A stretch of 64,000 nt of DNA from an uncultured Bacteroidota bacterium (GCA_902784865.1 CACZWL010000002.1:1-64000); one strand, 5' to 3'. Shown: positions 7,831 to 19,000, counted from the stretch's first letter. Translations and numbers: made by a program. Notes: a model not told the origin generated them from the sequence alone.

Positions 7831-10800
7831 ATGAGAAAGATTCTCAAAACAATCTGGATGCTGGTGCTGCTTGTGCCAGCGATGATGCAAGCCCAGACCA
7901 CCGTCGTGGTGGCCGAGGGCACGGCAAGCCCCAACGTACCCCCGTTCTACCTCAACAACGCCAAGTATGCCCAGTGGTCGCAGAGCATCTACCCCGCCGC
8001 AGAGCTTACCGAGCTTGTCGGGCAGAAGCTTGCTGCTTTCACCTACCACACCAGTATCTCCACCTTCACCCCCGACCCCGGCGAGTGGACTATCATGCTG
8101 GGAATCACCACTAAAAACAACCTTGCCTACGGCAAGGACAACACGGCGTGCACCACGGTGTTCGAGGGCCGTCCGACCTTCGACATCTCCACGGGCAACA
8201 TGACCTTCACCTTCGACACCCCGTTTGAGTACAACGGCGGCAACCTGCTGGTATGGTTCGACCATCCGGCAGGCACCACGACGGCCGCGAACGCCTGCAC
8301 GTGGCAGGCCAAGGTGGCCACCGACGCCAGCCGCCGCGCGTACAATAGCGGGTATACCAGCCAGTACAACACCGAGGGCAGCCTCGCAGCCTACCTGCCC
8401 ACCATCTGGGTGACCACTGCCCCGTCCGCCCAGGAACCCGAGGCTGTGCCTGTCAGCCTGAACAACTACATCTTCTCGCCCACGCAGGAGGACTATGTGC
8501 CGCTAAGCCAGCGTGGTGGGACCGAATGGAGCGCCGACGAGCAGACGGCGGGCATCGTGGCCATCGACATGCCGTTCGATTTCCCTTTCGGCACCCAGAC
8601 CATCGCCCAAGGCACACAGCTCTACGTCTCGGCCTCGAAAGGCCTGGCCCTGACACAGAGCGGCTACATTTTCGCCCCGATGTCGCTCATCGCCGATGGC
8701 GCAGCCTACACGGGCTTCGGCGACAACACGATTCTTACCTATATGACCTCCGATTCGGTCGTCGTCGAATGGAACGCCCTGCAGCACGGCACCGGCACAT
8801 CCGCCAACACCTACACCTTCCAGCTTGTGCTGGAGGCCAACGGCAACATCACCTTCCACTACAACAACTGCGTGGTCAACAGCTACAAGGAAATCGTGCA
8901 AGGCATCTATTGCAGCACTGCGGAGAACACCTGCCTCAACGGCTACAGCTATGCCGACCCTTCGCGCAACCATGCCGGCCTCAGCACCCGTTCCATCTCC
9001 ACAAGCAGCAAACCCCGCGACGGACAGGTCTACCGCTTCACGCGCCCTGACTGCCATGTCATTGCCGTCAGCAGCAGCGAGCCCTGGGTCGAGGAATTCA
9101 ACGACACATGGGTCGACAACCGCCTGCCCGGAGCCTGCTGGGAGAGCGTGCAGTCGCACAACGGCAGCAGCACCAACAACCACTGGAACAGAAGCTACAG
9201 CGACCATGCCGGTAGCGGCTACAGCGCCTACATGTCCGGCACCTACAGCTGGAACGGATCGTGGAACGCCATCGACCTCATCACCCCCGTGTTCGATATC
9301 CCCGAGGCCGGAGCCTACACCGTGGGCTTCTGGATGAAGCGCGGTACCGGCTCGACTGTCAATGCCCGGACGGGCGTGCGCCTCTTCGCAAGCACCTCCA
9401 CCGACACCGCCGACGGGCAGATGTTGCTCTTTGCCCCCTACTTCACCACCGTGAACCCCACCGTGGCTGAGGCTGGCTGGTACTATTTCGAAGCCACCAT
9501 CCCCATGTCCGGCCACCTCTATTTTATCTTCCGTGGCCTCGACTACAGCAACACGCGCCTCGACATCGACGGCATCCGCGTGGCTGCCGTCCCCAGCTGC
9601 GACAACCCTGACGACCTGGCATGGGATGCCGCCAACCAGCTGGTCACCTGGACGGCAGGCAACGCCACCCAGTGGCAGGTGCGCGACGGCGATACCTACA
9701 GCATCGTCAGTACTCCCTCCTACACCAACTCCGCCTGGCTTTCGGCCACCACATATAATATATATGTGCGCTCCATCTGCGGCGCCGGCGACACCCTCGA
9801 GTGGCGCGGCCCCTTGAGCTTCACCACGCCCTGCGACCCCCTCGTCCTCGGCACCGACGACAGCCTGGTCTTCAACTTCGACAACCTCACCACTTCCGGC
9901 ACCATCCCCGCCTGCTGGACGGTGAACCACATCAGTGGCCCCGGCAGCCAGCTCTGGGGTTCCTACAGCGTCACAGGCGCCCATAGCGGCAACCGCGTGA
10001 TGCGTCTGCCCGACATGAATGCCACCACCATCACCAACCTCGTCACATCGCAAATCAACATCCCCGCCGCCGGCAGTCATGAGGTGCGCCTCTGGATCAT
10101 GCGCGGCAACGGCACCAAGCAGCACGAGGGTGTCAAAGTGTGGGCCAACACCACGCCCGACACCATCGGCGGCACCCCCCTCTTCCACGCCCGCCGCTGC
10201 ATCACGGCCGAGCCTGTGGTGAGCAGCGATGGCTGGTACGAGTACCGCGGCACCATACCCATGGCCGGTAACCTCTACATCGTCCTGCAGGGCATCAGCG
10301 AATATGGCCAGGAAATCAGGATTGACGACCTCGTCATTGCTCCCGCCACTGCCACCCCTGCCGAGGCCGACGACCCCGCCGATGCCATACAGTACTGGGT
10401 GGGCACCGGCGAGAACTCTGCCACATTCACCCTCCACTTCAACAATGCCGCCACCCCCACCTCCTTCGTCTGGGGCTACCGTTGGGACGACCCCTACGAC
10501 GACTATACCGTCGGCATGATGATGGAAGAGATTGCGCAGGCCGACTCGCGCGTGACGTTCGACGGCCTCGAGTATGGCTTCCTGACCTACTATACCTACA
10601 ACGACGGCACCTATAACCTCACCGCCCCCACGGGCAGCAACTATGCGGGATTCATCGTGAACGACGAGGTGGCCAACTATGGTGCCAACGCCCAGCCCCT
10701 GGCCGACGGCGACGCCATTGCCTGGCTGGATGCCGACTACGGCTTCTTCTCGGGCGATATCAACCTGGGGCAGACCGACACCGTCTATGTCACCAACCCT

Positions 10801-13800
10801 GGCGGCGGCGACCAGCCCGGTACAGACACCCCGGATGACCCCGACGACCCCGACGATCCCGTCGACCCTGTGGTCGATACCCTCTGCTCCACTGTCTATA
10901 CGCTTCCCTACACCATCGACTTCTCCGGCTACACCCTCTCGCCAGGCAGCAGGGGCTACGAGGCGGCGGCTCCGCTGCCCGACTGCTGGTCCGTGCTCGG
11001 CAACGGCCGCTTCACGGCGGGCTACGACACCACGGCCTCCGCAAGCATATACTTCTCGGGCATCGGCACCTCCAACAGCACCAACAACTACGGATGCGTC
11101 ACGCCGGGCGACCCCTACTTCACCTTCGTGGCCTACGGTGGCTACGATGGCACCTATGCCACCTATGTCGATAACGTGGCCAAGTACGGCACCCGCAAAT
11201 ACGCCATCCTGCCCACCTTCGACCATCCGCTTTCCGAGGTGGTCCTCACCTTCGACCACCGCACCTCGGCCCGCACCGGCGCCGAACTCCGTGTGGGCTA
11301 TATCGTCGACGACACGGCTTCCTTTGTCGCCATCGACACCTTCGTCACCGACTTCCGCATCCTGCACCACGACACCATCGACTACTCGGCCCACTCTGCC
11401 GCCATCCCTGCCAATGCCCGCATGGCCATGCTCTGGCTCTCGACCGAGGTCATCCACATGGGCGACGCACCGGGCAACTACTTCTGCGGCATCGACAACC
11501 TGAAGGTCGAGCTGGCTTCCACGTCAGACACCCCCGACCCCGTTGCCGACGCTACTATCGCCGCCAGCGACATCCTCTACTGGGTGGGCTCGGGAAGCGA
11601 TTCCGCCATCTTCGTCATCTCCGACGGTGTGAACACCCGCGCCTGGGGTTACCTCTTCGACGAGGACGACGCTCCCACTGCCCTCACCATGGCTTCGGCC
11701 ATCGATGCCGCCGACCCCCGACTGGCCTATTCTATGGATTGGACCACCTATGAGATGGGCTTCGTCTATCGCGAGTACCCTGTCTCGTTCTCCATCGCCG
11801 ACACCCGCTTCAAAGTCGACGGCGTGCTGGCCGACGCTGGGGATGAGCTCTCCGATGTCGATGTCGAAAATGGCATGGTCGTCATGGTATGCAGCAGCAC
11901 CGCCGCCGTCTGGTCGGCACCCATCGTCCCCGCTACCGTGAAGCACATGCCGCGTAACAGCACCATTGCTGCCAGCGACATCCTCTACTGGGTGGGTGCC
12001 GGCGCCAACGAGGCCGTCGTGGCGGTCAACTGGGGCGTCCCCGACACTGCCCTGGCCTGGGGCGTCCGCTTCGACGGCACCCTCACCATCGGCGGAGCCA
12101 TCGATGCCATAGCCAATGCCGACCCGCGCGTCTCTACCGACGCAGCACGTTCCACCATCAACTTCAGCGACGGCACCGTCAGCCTCAGCTTCCAGCCCGC
12201 TCCGGTCAGCTATATGCAGTTCATCATCGGCAACAACAGCAACGTCAACGTCAACAGCCCCCTCGCCAATGGCGACCAGCTGAAGATTGGCGAATCGGCC
12301 TACGGCGAGGGCTACGACTCCACCGAGTACGGCGGCATGTGGTTCCCCATGGGCGTGGTGTGGAGCACCGAGATTCACCCCGTCAGCGATCCCAATGACA
12401 CTCCCGATACGCCCTCCCTTGTCGACGCCACTGTCAACTTCGCCGACATTACCTGCTGGGCAGGCTCTGGCCCCGACAGCACAGCCCTCATCGTCAGCTT
12501 CGCCAACCCCGACACTGCCTTTGCGTGGGGTGTGCTTATCAATGCACAGACTACAGGCGAGGCTATGCTCAATGCAGTCTTGGCCGTCGATACCAACCTG
12601 TCTATCACCGGCCATCCCGACTGGGGTGACGGTCAGATACGTTACCGCCTCTCCGATGGAACCGTCATTAGCCGCACAGGCAGCGAATGGATATTCAACA
12701 TCGATGGTGTTGACTCGTGGGGCGACGACCTTGTCTGGGCCGGTAGCGTCTTCAAATTCGGCGACCGTGCCTCGGGTATCCTGACCGGAGAGAGCGCTTT
12801 CCAGCGTGTCTGGACGGCCGTACCCACTATCGTCGATTTCTGTCTCGATGAGCCGGCGCCTGCTGTGGAAGACGCCACCATCGCCGCCAGCGACATCCTC
12901 TACTGGGTGGGTTCGGGCAGCAACCAGGTGGTCATGGCCGTCAATTGGGCCGATACAGCACTCGCCTGGGGCTTCCGCTTCAACGACGCGGTGACTACTG
13001 CCACCGTCATGATGGACAGCATCGCCGCAGCCGACCCCCGCTTCAGCTACATCATGGGCATGTGGGGCGTGGGCGACATACGCTACATCGACACCGCCGC
13101 CGGCATGACCGACACCCTCGGTATCGCCCCGGGCAACTACTGGTGGAGCCTCCTCAACGGCCAAGGCGCCATGGGTATGGGCACTCCGCTGCACGACGGC
13201 GACTTCTTCAAGTGGGGTGACCTCAGTTCGGCCACTGTCACCGACAGCGTCATGGGCGAGTATGGTATGGAATACTCCTACGTCTGGACGCGCACCATCG
13301 TTCCTGTCAGCGTGCCCGACACCGTCGGCAACAGCCCCGCGCCGGGTCCCGGCCCCAACCCCGGCCATGGCCCCTTCTGCGGCGCCGTGGGCACCGAGGG
13401 CTGCAATGCCATAGCAGCCGACAGCAGCGCCATCGTGGCGTGGGCTACGGGTGTAGTGATTGAGCGCGGCCCGCAGATGCTCGGCGGCAATCCCGACTCC
13501 CTGGCTACCCATGGCTCGGATACCAGCGCCCTCGGCCCGGCAACCCTTAACACGTTGGCTGCCATCAGCCTCGGCGACGGCGGCACCGCCACCCTCACCT
13601 TCGACCGCCCCATCGCCAACGGCGACGGCCCCGACTTCGCCGTCTTCGAGAATTCCTTCGGCGACAACTTCCTCGAGCTGGCCTTCGTCGAGGTGAGCTC
13701 CGACGGCCAGCACTTCGTCCGCTTCCCCGCCACCTCGCTCACCCAGACCGAGACCCAGACCTCGGGCATCGGCTCTACCGACCCCACCTTCATCAACAAC

Positions 13801-14286
13801 CTCGCCGGCAAGTTCCGCATCGGCTACGGCACCCCCTTCGACCTTGAGGAGCTGCGCGACAGCGTCGGCATCAATATCGACAGCATCACCCACGTGCGCA
13901 TCGTCGACGTCGTCGGCTCTATCGACCCGCGCTATGCCACCTACGACGCCTTCGGTCACATCGTCAACGACCCATGGCCCACCAACTTCGGCAGCGGCGG
14001 CTTCGACCTCACCGGTGTCGGTGTCATCCACCAGGCCGACCTTCCCACCACCGGCATCCGCGACGCCGAGCTGCTCGTCGAAGCCCTCTGGCCCAACCCC
14101 ACGGCCGACCGCGTCACCGTCAGCCTCGCACGCCCCGCCGTGGCACAGCTCTTCGACCTCTCGGGCCGCAGCGTGGCCACGTATGACCTCGGCCAGGGCC
14201 GCAACGTGCTCGACCTTGGCGACCTGCCCGCGGGCGTCTACATGCTCCGCGCCGAAGGCTCGGTTAGCAAAATCGTCAAGCGCTAG
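7831..14286 (+). CDS. Giant T9SS-exported surface protein under B12 control
   Basis: The 2151-residue product has an N-terminal signal peptide (cleavage after MMQA, residue 21) and a C-terminal type IX sorting domain (about 2080-2151, with WPNPTADRVTV and YDLGQGRNVLDL), so it should be carried across the outer membrane and anchored or released. Between these are choice-of-anchor/MAM-like beta domains (about 420-590 and 680-840), a fibronectin-III-like stretch near 590-670, and five related modules opening ILYWVGxG (about 853, 1246, 1384, 1539, 1687). Before the sorting domain is a jelly-roll-like domain (1847-2060) with DGPDFAVFENSF. The riboswitch upstream suggests a role in capturing cobalamin or a corrinoid, which is inference. 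The DNA-level strand bias and repeats make long antisense frames here that are not genes. No btuB or transporter gene is adjacent. Confidence 0.9.
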   Translation: MRKILKTIWMLVLLVPAMMQAQTTVVVAEGTASPNVPPFYLNNAKYAQWSQSIYPAAELTELVGQKLAAFTYHTSISTFTPDPGEWTIMLGITTKNNLAYGKDNTACTTVFEGRPTFDISTGNMTFTFDTPFEYNGGNLLVWFDHPAGTTTAANACTWQAKVATDASRRAYNSGYTSQYNTEGSLAAYLPTIWVTTAPSAQEPEAVPVSLNNYIFSPTQEDYVPLSQRGGTEWSADEQTAGIVAIDMPFDFPFGTQTIAQGTQLYVSASKGLALTQSGYIFAPMSLIADGAAYTGFGDNTILTYMTSDSVVVEWNALQHGTGTSANTYTFQLVLEANGNITFHYNNCVVNSYKEIVQGIYCSTAENTCLNGYSYADPSRNHAGLSTRSISTSSKPRDGQVYRFTRPDCHVIAVSSSEPWVEEFNDTWVDNRLPGACWESVQSHNGSSTNNHWNRSYSDHAGSGYSAYMSGTYSWNGSWNAIDLITPVFDIPEAGAYTVGFWMKRGTGSTVNARTGVRLFASTSTDTADGQMLLFAPYFTTVNPTVAEAGWYYFEATIPMSGHLYFIFRGLDYSNTRLDIDGIRVAAVPSCDNPDDLAWDAANQLVTWTAGNATQWQVRDGDTYSIVSTPSYTNSAWLSATTYNIYVRSICGAGDTLEWRGPLSFTTPCDPLVLGTDDSLVFNFDNLTTSGTIPACWTVNHISGPGSQLWGSYSVTGAHSGNRVMRLPDMNATTITNLVTSQINIPAAGSHEVRLWIMRGNGTKQHEGVKVWANTTPDTIGGTPLFHARRCITAEPVVSSDGWYEYRGTIPMAGNLYIVLQGISEYGQEIRIDDLVIAPATATPAEADDPADAIQYWVGTGENSATFTLHFNNAATPTSFVWGYRWDDPYDDYTVGMMMEEIAQADSRVTFDGLEYGFLTYYTYNDGTYNLTAPTGSNYAGFIVNDEVANYGANAQPLADGDAIAWLDADYGFFSGDINLGQTDTVYVTNPGGGDQPGTDTPDDPDDPDDPVDPVVDTLCSTVYTLPYTIDFSGYTLSPGSRGYEAAAPLPDCWSVLGNGRFTAGYDTTASASIYFSGIGTSNSTNNYGCVTPGDPYFTFVAYGGYDGTYATYVDNVAKYGTRKYAILPTFDHPLSEVVLTFDHRTSARTGAELRVGYIVDDTASFVAIDTFVTDFRILHHDTIDYSAHSAAIPANARMAMLWLSTEVIHMGDAPGNYFCGIDNLKVELASTSDTPDPVADATIAASDILYWVGSGSDSAIFVISDGVNTRAWGYLFDEDDAPTALTMASAIDAADPRLAYSMDWTTYEMGFVYREYPVSFSIADTRFKVDGVLADAGDELSDVDVENGMVVMVCSSTAAVWSAPIVPATVKHMPRNSTIAASDILYWVGAGANEAVVAVNWGVPDTALAWGVRFDGTLTIGGAIDAIANADPRVSTDAARSTINFSDGTVSLSFQPAPVSYMQFIIGNNSNVNVNSPLANGDQLKIGESAYGEGYDSTEYGGMWFPMGVVWSTEIHPVSDPNDTPDTPSLVDATVNFADITCWAGSGPDSTALIVSFANPDTAFAWGVLINAQTTGEAMLNAVLAVDTNLSITGHPDWGDGQIRYRLSDGTVISRTGSEWIFNIDGVDSWGDDLVWAGSVFKFGDRASGILTGESAFQRVWTAVPTIVDFCLDEPAPAVEDATIAASDILYWVGSGSNQVVMAVNWADTALAWGFRFNDAVTTATVMMDSIAAADPRFSYIMGMWGVGDIRYIDTAAGMTDTLGIAPGNYWWSLLNGQGAMGMGTPLHDGDFFKWGDLSSATVTDSVMGEYGMEYSYVWTRTIVPVSVPDTVGNSPAPGPGPNPGHGPFCGAVGTEGCNAIAADSSAIVAWATGVVIERGPQMLGGNPDSLATHGSDTSALGPATLNTLAAISLGDGGTATLTFDRPIANGDGPDFAVFENSFGDNFLELAFVEVSSDGQHFVRFPATSLTQTETQTSGIGSTDPTFINNLAGKFRIGYGTPFDLEELRDSVGINIDSITHVRIVDVVGSIDPRYATYDAFGHIVNDPWPTNFGSGGFDLTGVGVIHQADLPTTGIRDAELLVEALWPNPTADRVTVSLARPAVAQLFDLSGRSVATYDLGQGRNVLDLGDLPAGVYMLRAEGSVSKIVKR

Positions 14287-14319
14287 ACCGCCTGCGTCGC
14301 CCGGCAACCACATTGTGCA

Positions 14320-14355
14320 AAGTGCTGCAGACAATATCTGCAGCACTTGCTTTTT
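14320..14355 (+). terminator. Terminator after the giant surface protein gene
   Basis: AAGTGCTGCAG (14320-14330) pairs with CTGCAGCACTT (14338-14348) and is followed by GCTTTTTAA. It makes the riboswitch-controlled unit monocistronic. Confidence 0.8.
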
Positions 14356-14476
14356 AACCTTTTTTAACATAAATTCATTGCGGTATACGAAATAAATGCT
14401 TGCAACTGCCGTTATAATAGCGTCTTGAACTGACACAGCAAGCATTGCGAATACAAACATCTAAAAAATAAGGAAT

Positions 14477-15349
14477 ATGAAGAAAACCTTTATGACACTG
14501 AGCCTTGTGGCTGCCATCATGGCTTTCGTGTCCTGCAACCAGAAAGAACTTGAACAGTCGAAGGTGACCATCGACTCCCTCTATGGCATCATCTCCAACA
14601 AGGATGCCGAAATCGACGGCCTCTTCACCATGCTCAACGAGATCGAGGACAACCTCTCCATGATCAACTCCAAGTATTCCAGCGTCCAGGAGTTGCGCCG
14701 CAACAGCACCGAAGGCTCCTACGACCGCAAGAAGGAGATCACCGAGCAGATGAGCGCCATCGAGTCTATCATGGCCGCCAACAAGGAGAAGATTGCCCAG
14801 CTCAACAGCCGCGTCGGCAACCTCGGCAAGAAGAACACCGACCTCCAGGCCTACATCACGCGCCTCGAGGAGCGCAGCGCCGAGCAGGAGAAGCAGATCT
14901 CCGAGCTCCTCTCCGAACTCGAGAACAACAAGGTGGTCATCAAGGGCCTCAACAAGGACGTCTCCGACCTCACCGCCTCCAACCAGGAGAAAGACCAGTA
15001 CATCGCCCAGCAGCTCGCCGCAGCCAACCGCGCCTGGTTCATCGTCGGCTCCTATTCCGACCTCAAGGATGCGGGCATCGTCACCAAGACCGGCGGCTTC
15101 ATCGGCATCGGCCGTAAACAGGGCACCGTGGCCGACATGAACACCGAGGGCTTCACCGAAATCGACCGCACCAAGGTCACCACCATCACCATCAACCGCA
15201 AGAAACCCCAACTCATCACCCAGCACCCAGACAACAGCTACGAGCTTGTGGCCGACGAGGAAGACAGCGGCATCACCGCCTACCTCCGTATCCTCAACCC
15301 CGCCCAGTTCTGGAAATATACCGACTACCTGGTCGTCTCCACCAAATAA
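14477..15349 (+). CDS. Coiled-coil lipoprotein of unknown function
   Basis: The 290-residue product starts with a lipoprotein signal ending AFVSC, lipidated cysteine at residue 20. Residues 25-180 form a long heptad-rich coiled coil broken around LNSRVGNLGKKNTDLQ. The C-terminal 100 residues are a compact beta-rich region (AWFIVGSYSDLKDAG, TITINRKKPQLITQHPDNSY). The layout resembles Bacteroidales lipoproteins annotated only as hypothetical. It is probably periplasmic and tethered to a membrane. I recognised no promoter; it lies 190 bp after the previous terminator. Confidence 0.85.
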   Translation: MKKTFMTLSLVAAIMAFVSCNQKELEQSKVTIDSLYGIISNKDAEIDGLFTMLNEIEDNLSMINSKYSSVQELRRNSTEGSYDRKKEITEQMSAIESIMAANKEKIAQLNSRVGNLGKKNTDLQAYITRLEERSAEQEKQISELLSELENNKVVIKGLNKDVSDLTASNQEKDQYIAQQLAAANRAWFIVGSYSDLKDAGIVTKTGGFIGIGRKQGTVADMNTEGFTEIDRTKVTTITINRKKPQLITQHPDNSYELVADEEDSGITAYLRILNPAQFWKYTDYLVVSTK

Positions 15350-15375
15350 GGTCTGCCGACCCTAAAGTCTACAAC

Positions 15376-15408
15376 AGCGAGGGCGGCCCCGACGGGGCCG
15401 CCCTCGCT
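15376..15408 (+). terminator. Perfect GC-rich hairpin after the lipoprotein gene
   Basis: A 15-bp perfect stem (AGCGAGGGCGGCCCC at 15376-15390 and its complement at 15394-15408) closes a 3-nt loop. There is no strong T-run, so it may be a transcript 3' end stabiliser or a weak terminator. Confidence 0.65.
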
Positions 15409-15499
15409 GATTCTGGTAATTGGCTGTAAGTCATGCTTGAGCAAGCTTTCGCATAGTTCGTTTAATTCGCTGTTGAAAAGAAAAAATCGCCGCTGAAAA

Positions 15500-15775
15500 A
15501 GTCGTCGTTGCCGATTTGTTAATAGATGTTAAACGCACCCTTGTTTAACATCTATTAACAAATCGTTTTTCAGTCACCTACCAGAGTCGAACCATATACC
15601 TACCATTCACCTACCAGATGGCTTAAGTGGTTGAAAATAAGCGCCTTGGTTGTATTGTATTGTGATTCAGCAGCTTGCGGGGCTCGTAACCCCGTTCGGA
15701 CCCCTCTGGAGCGTGTTGGCGAAACTCTCGAAAACAGCCCGCCAACTTTCCTAATAAATGTTAAAATGGGCCTTT
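15500..15775. repeat. Long intergenic repeat element, copy 2
   Basis: The 22-nt arm at 15513-15534 pairs perfectly with 15543-15564 around an 8-nt loop and is followed by GTTTTT. The ACCTACCA repeats, CACCTACCAGATGG, a GGACCCCTC block, and AACTTTCCTAATAAATGTTA follow in the same order as in copy 1 at 7098-7370. No gene is present. Just upstream, around 15460, is a TTTAATTCGCTG motif related to the GCGAATTAA repeats near 33.06 kb. Confidence 0.8.
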
Positions 15776-15927
15776 TCGCCCCAAAACAGCCCTCTGTTTG
15801 TCGCCTTTCGCGGAGCCCTCGGCGGCCTACATGGGGTCGGTATCTGTGCCAATGTGTTTCAACGCTTTGTAATTCAAGTGTTTGTCTGTGTTTTGAGAAA
15901 AAAAACGGGCTGAAGTTCGTTTTTTTT

Positions 15928-15958
15928 ATTGTCGGTACAGAAAAAAAATGTAACTTTG
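15928..15958 (+). promoter_or_regulatory. Promoter of the 1236-residue T9SS cargo gene
   Basis: ATTG (15928-15931), a 19-nt spacer and TAACTTTG (15951-15958) match the Bacteroidota consensus, leaving an untranslated leader of about 135 nt with no recognisable riboswitch. Confidence 0.7.
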
Positions 15959-16097
15959 CCTTTGTCAATCTTCGGACGCTTGTTGCTTCAGTGTGCTGAT
16001 ACTGAGTATGCAAGGCCGGATTTTGATGCGTGGGTGCATGCCTGTTAAAGCAGAAAAATTGCTGAAATTAATATAATATTAACACAAACAAACAAAC

Positions 16098-19000
16098 ATG
16101 AAAAAGACTATGATTCTTTTGTTGGGAGCGCTGATGGCTTCGGTGCTGCCCGGCAGCGGCCTCAAGGCTCAGAACACGCCCGTCTCGGTGGTGGTGTCGA
16201 CCCTTGACCGTGCGGCGCTTACGAGCGCGAAAATCTACGCTGTCAGCGATGCCGACCAGTACTACCATGTCGATGCGGCGCATCTGGATGCCTCGTGGTC
16301 AGACCCCTCGACTTCCATCGAGACCATTGACGCTGCCAATGTGCTCGATCTCGCCATGGAGGCCACCGCCAACGGCACCCGCGTCTATCAGAACGTCCCG
16401 GCCTCTTTCGCCACCGCGTTCATCGTCCTCCGCGACGCCAACGATGTCTACTATGTCTACGGCACGGCTTCGCCCGCCGAGCGTAAGGCCGGTGTCTTCA
16501 AGGCTTCCAGCATCTTCGATGCCGTGGCTGCCGACTCGAATGTCAACTACGGCCACATCGTCCATGCCACCGCCGCCAACCGCGCCGTCATCCGCGATGC
16601 CTACGGCAATGTCTACACCTCGCTCGTCAGCGCCGACGCCAACAGCGCTTCCGGCGCCGAGCTCACCTTCATCGACACCGTCGTTATCGACGCCCCCGTC
16701 TCGATTGCCAACAGCCACACCATCCGCCAGCGCTTCGACAACCTCGGCACCGAGTTCCCCGTCGTGAGCAATGTCACCGGTTCGGTCCCCGCCATCACCA
16801 TTGCCGGCGGTGCCACCGCTGTGTGGTATGGCCGCAACGAAGGTGAGGATGCCATCCTCGCCGCCGCTGCCGCCCCCCTCTTCGGCCTCAATGGCGGTAA
16901 CCTCACCGTCAACAAGCTCAACGCTGCCGCCACCGGCACCGAGCCCCTCATCGTTGTCACCGGCAACGACACCCTCCGCATCACCTCCGCCACCGTCGCC
17001 GGCTCGGCCACCAGCCCCGCCATCACCCTCAACGACGGTGTCGCCATTGTCGACGACGTCACCTTCGCGGCCGGCTCCTATGCCGTCAACCTCGTCCGTG
17101 GCTACAACGGCACCCTCCAGGTCCTCGCCTCCACCGTCCTCGGCAACATGGGCGCCACCGGCGGCATCAACGCCGACGCCTACCGCACTGCCGGCGACTA
17201 CCGCATCTACAAACGCACCCTCACCGCCGTCGTCGACGGCGCCGCCAACGGCGAGACCGTCTACGTCGCCCGCAACTTCTCCTCCTCCACCACCCCCGAC
17301 AACAACGCCCTGATCACCAAGCCCGTCGTCCTCGACCTCGGTGGCTACACCGTCAGCGGCAACTTCTACGCCAGCAACACCGAGGACACCCTCGTCCTCC
17401 GTAACGGCAAGATCGGCACCATCACCGACAACGCCGACGCCACCGGCGCCATCCGCATCGACGACCTCGACTCGGTCGGCGTCCTCAATGCCAACAGCCA
17501 CCCCGTCGAAATCCTCAACGCCCGCATCCGCAACATCTTCCCCGCCACCGGTGCCAACGTCACTATCTACGGCGGCAAGTACAACCAGGATGTCATCGGC
17601 TACCTCGCCCCCCGCCGCGTCCTCGTCGAGAACGCCGACGCCGACGCCGCCAACTTCGCCAACCTCGTCGTCGAAGGCTACAAGGTGACCTACTCCAACC
17701 ACAACGCCCGCAACATCGACACCACCATCGTCTACAACACTCCCGACAACCGCATCGTCCCCGCCCCCTCGCGTCCTACCTATGTGGGTGCCGACACCGT
17801 CTTCGCCCACTACTGGACCGACCCCGCCTACACCAACCCCTGGCTCTTCGACCAGAGCGTCCTCACCAGCGACACCACCCTCTATGCCAAGTGGGACATC
17901 TTCGACGCCGCCACCATGAACCGCCTCACCGTCAACATCTACGTGCAGAACGTCGCCCGCGACGGCTTCGAGCTGGTTGACTCCCTCACCTGCGCCGTCA
18001 AGAAGGTCGGCGAGGATCCCCTCTTCCCTGGCGACACCGTCATCGACATCCCCACTCGCAGAGGTTTCCACACCACCGCCTTTGCCCAAATCCGCCGCGA
18101 TGCCGGTGTCGATTCAATCATGTATTACCGCGACACCACCATCTTCCACTGGAATCTCAACGGCGGCACCTTCGTCGAGGCCGGCCACTCGGTCGACACT
18201 GTCCTCGCCTACGGCGACACCCTCCGCACCGCCCTCGAGATCAAGAAGACTGGCCACAACCCTGGCCGGTGGAGAAGTACGATGACCATTCCTGGTACTG
18301 GACTCAACGCATGGCAATATGTTTCTTTCCCCATTGCAGTGCCATTGGCCAGCAACGGACACACCTTCGACACTATCAAGTTCGATGCCTCCTACACCCC
18401 CAAAGATTCCACTCACTACCCCGTCATCTGGAGCGACAACAACGACACCATCGAGTTCGACTACAACGGCGAGAGCCGCGCTAACGACATCACCGCCACC
18501 TTCTACGACGACGACAACGTCCAGCAGAACCTCACCCTCACCTTCTCTTCCGCCAACGGTAGCGGTGTCACTCCTCGCACCGTCGGCGTCTACAACATCG
18601 TCGCTTCCTATCCCGAGGATGGCAACTACCGCCTCGGCTTCAAGACCAAGGTGCTCCGCATCTCTCCCTACAGCGTCATTGCCGACAGCGTTGACGAGTT
18701 CCGCCTTGTCAAGAAATACGACGGCACCCGCAGCGTCGAGGCCACTGTCACCCGCGCCTACCTCCAGAGCCCCGCTCCCTTCGGCAACGACGAGGTCTAC
18801 GCCCGTGTCGACACCCTCCTCTACAGCGACGCCACCGCCGGCTTCAACAAGAGCATCATCGCCTATGTGAGCGTCCTCTACGGTGCCGACGCCATGAACT
18901 ACACCCTTGCCAACGACTTCTTCGTGGCCAGCCGCGAGGGCGTCATCGTCCCCGTGCCTGTCGTCGACGATGAAGAGACCGCCAACGACTCCATCGCCCA

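Noticed and set aside
8503-11457. 984-codon minus-strand frame opposite the giant surface protein
   Set aside because: It is a Gly/Val/Asp-rich shadow with no recognisable domain. The plus-strand gene has a signal peptide, modules and a sorting domain.
11524-14460. 978-codon minus-strand frame opposite the same gene
   Set aside because: A low-complexity Asp/Gly/Val shadow of the plus-strand repeats, running across a terminator.
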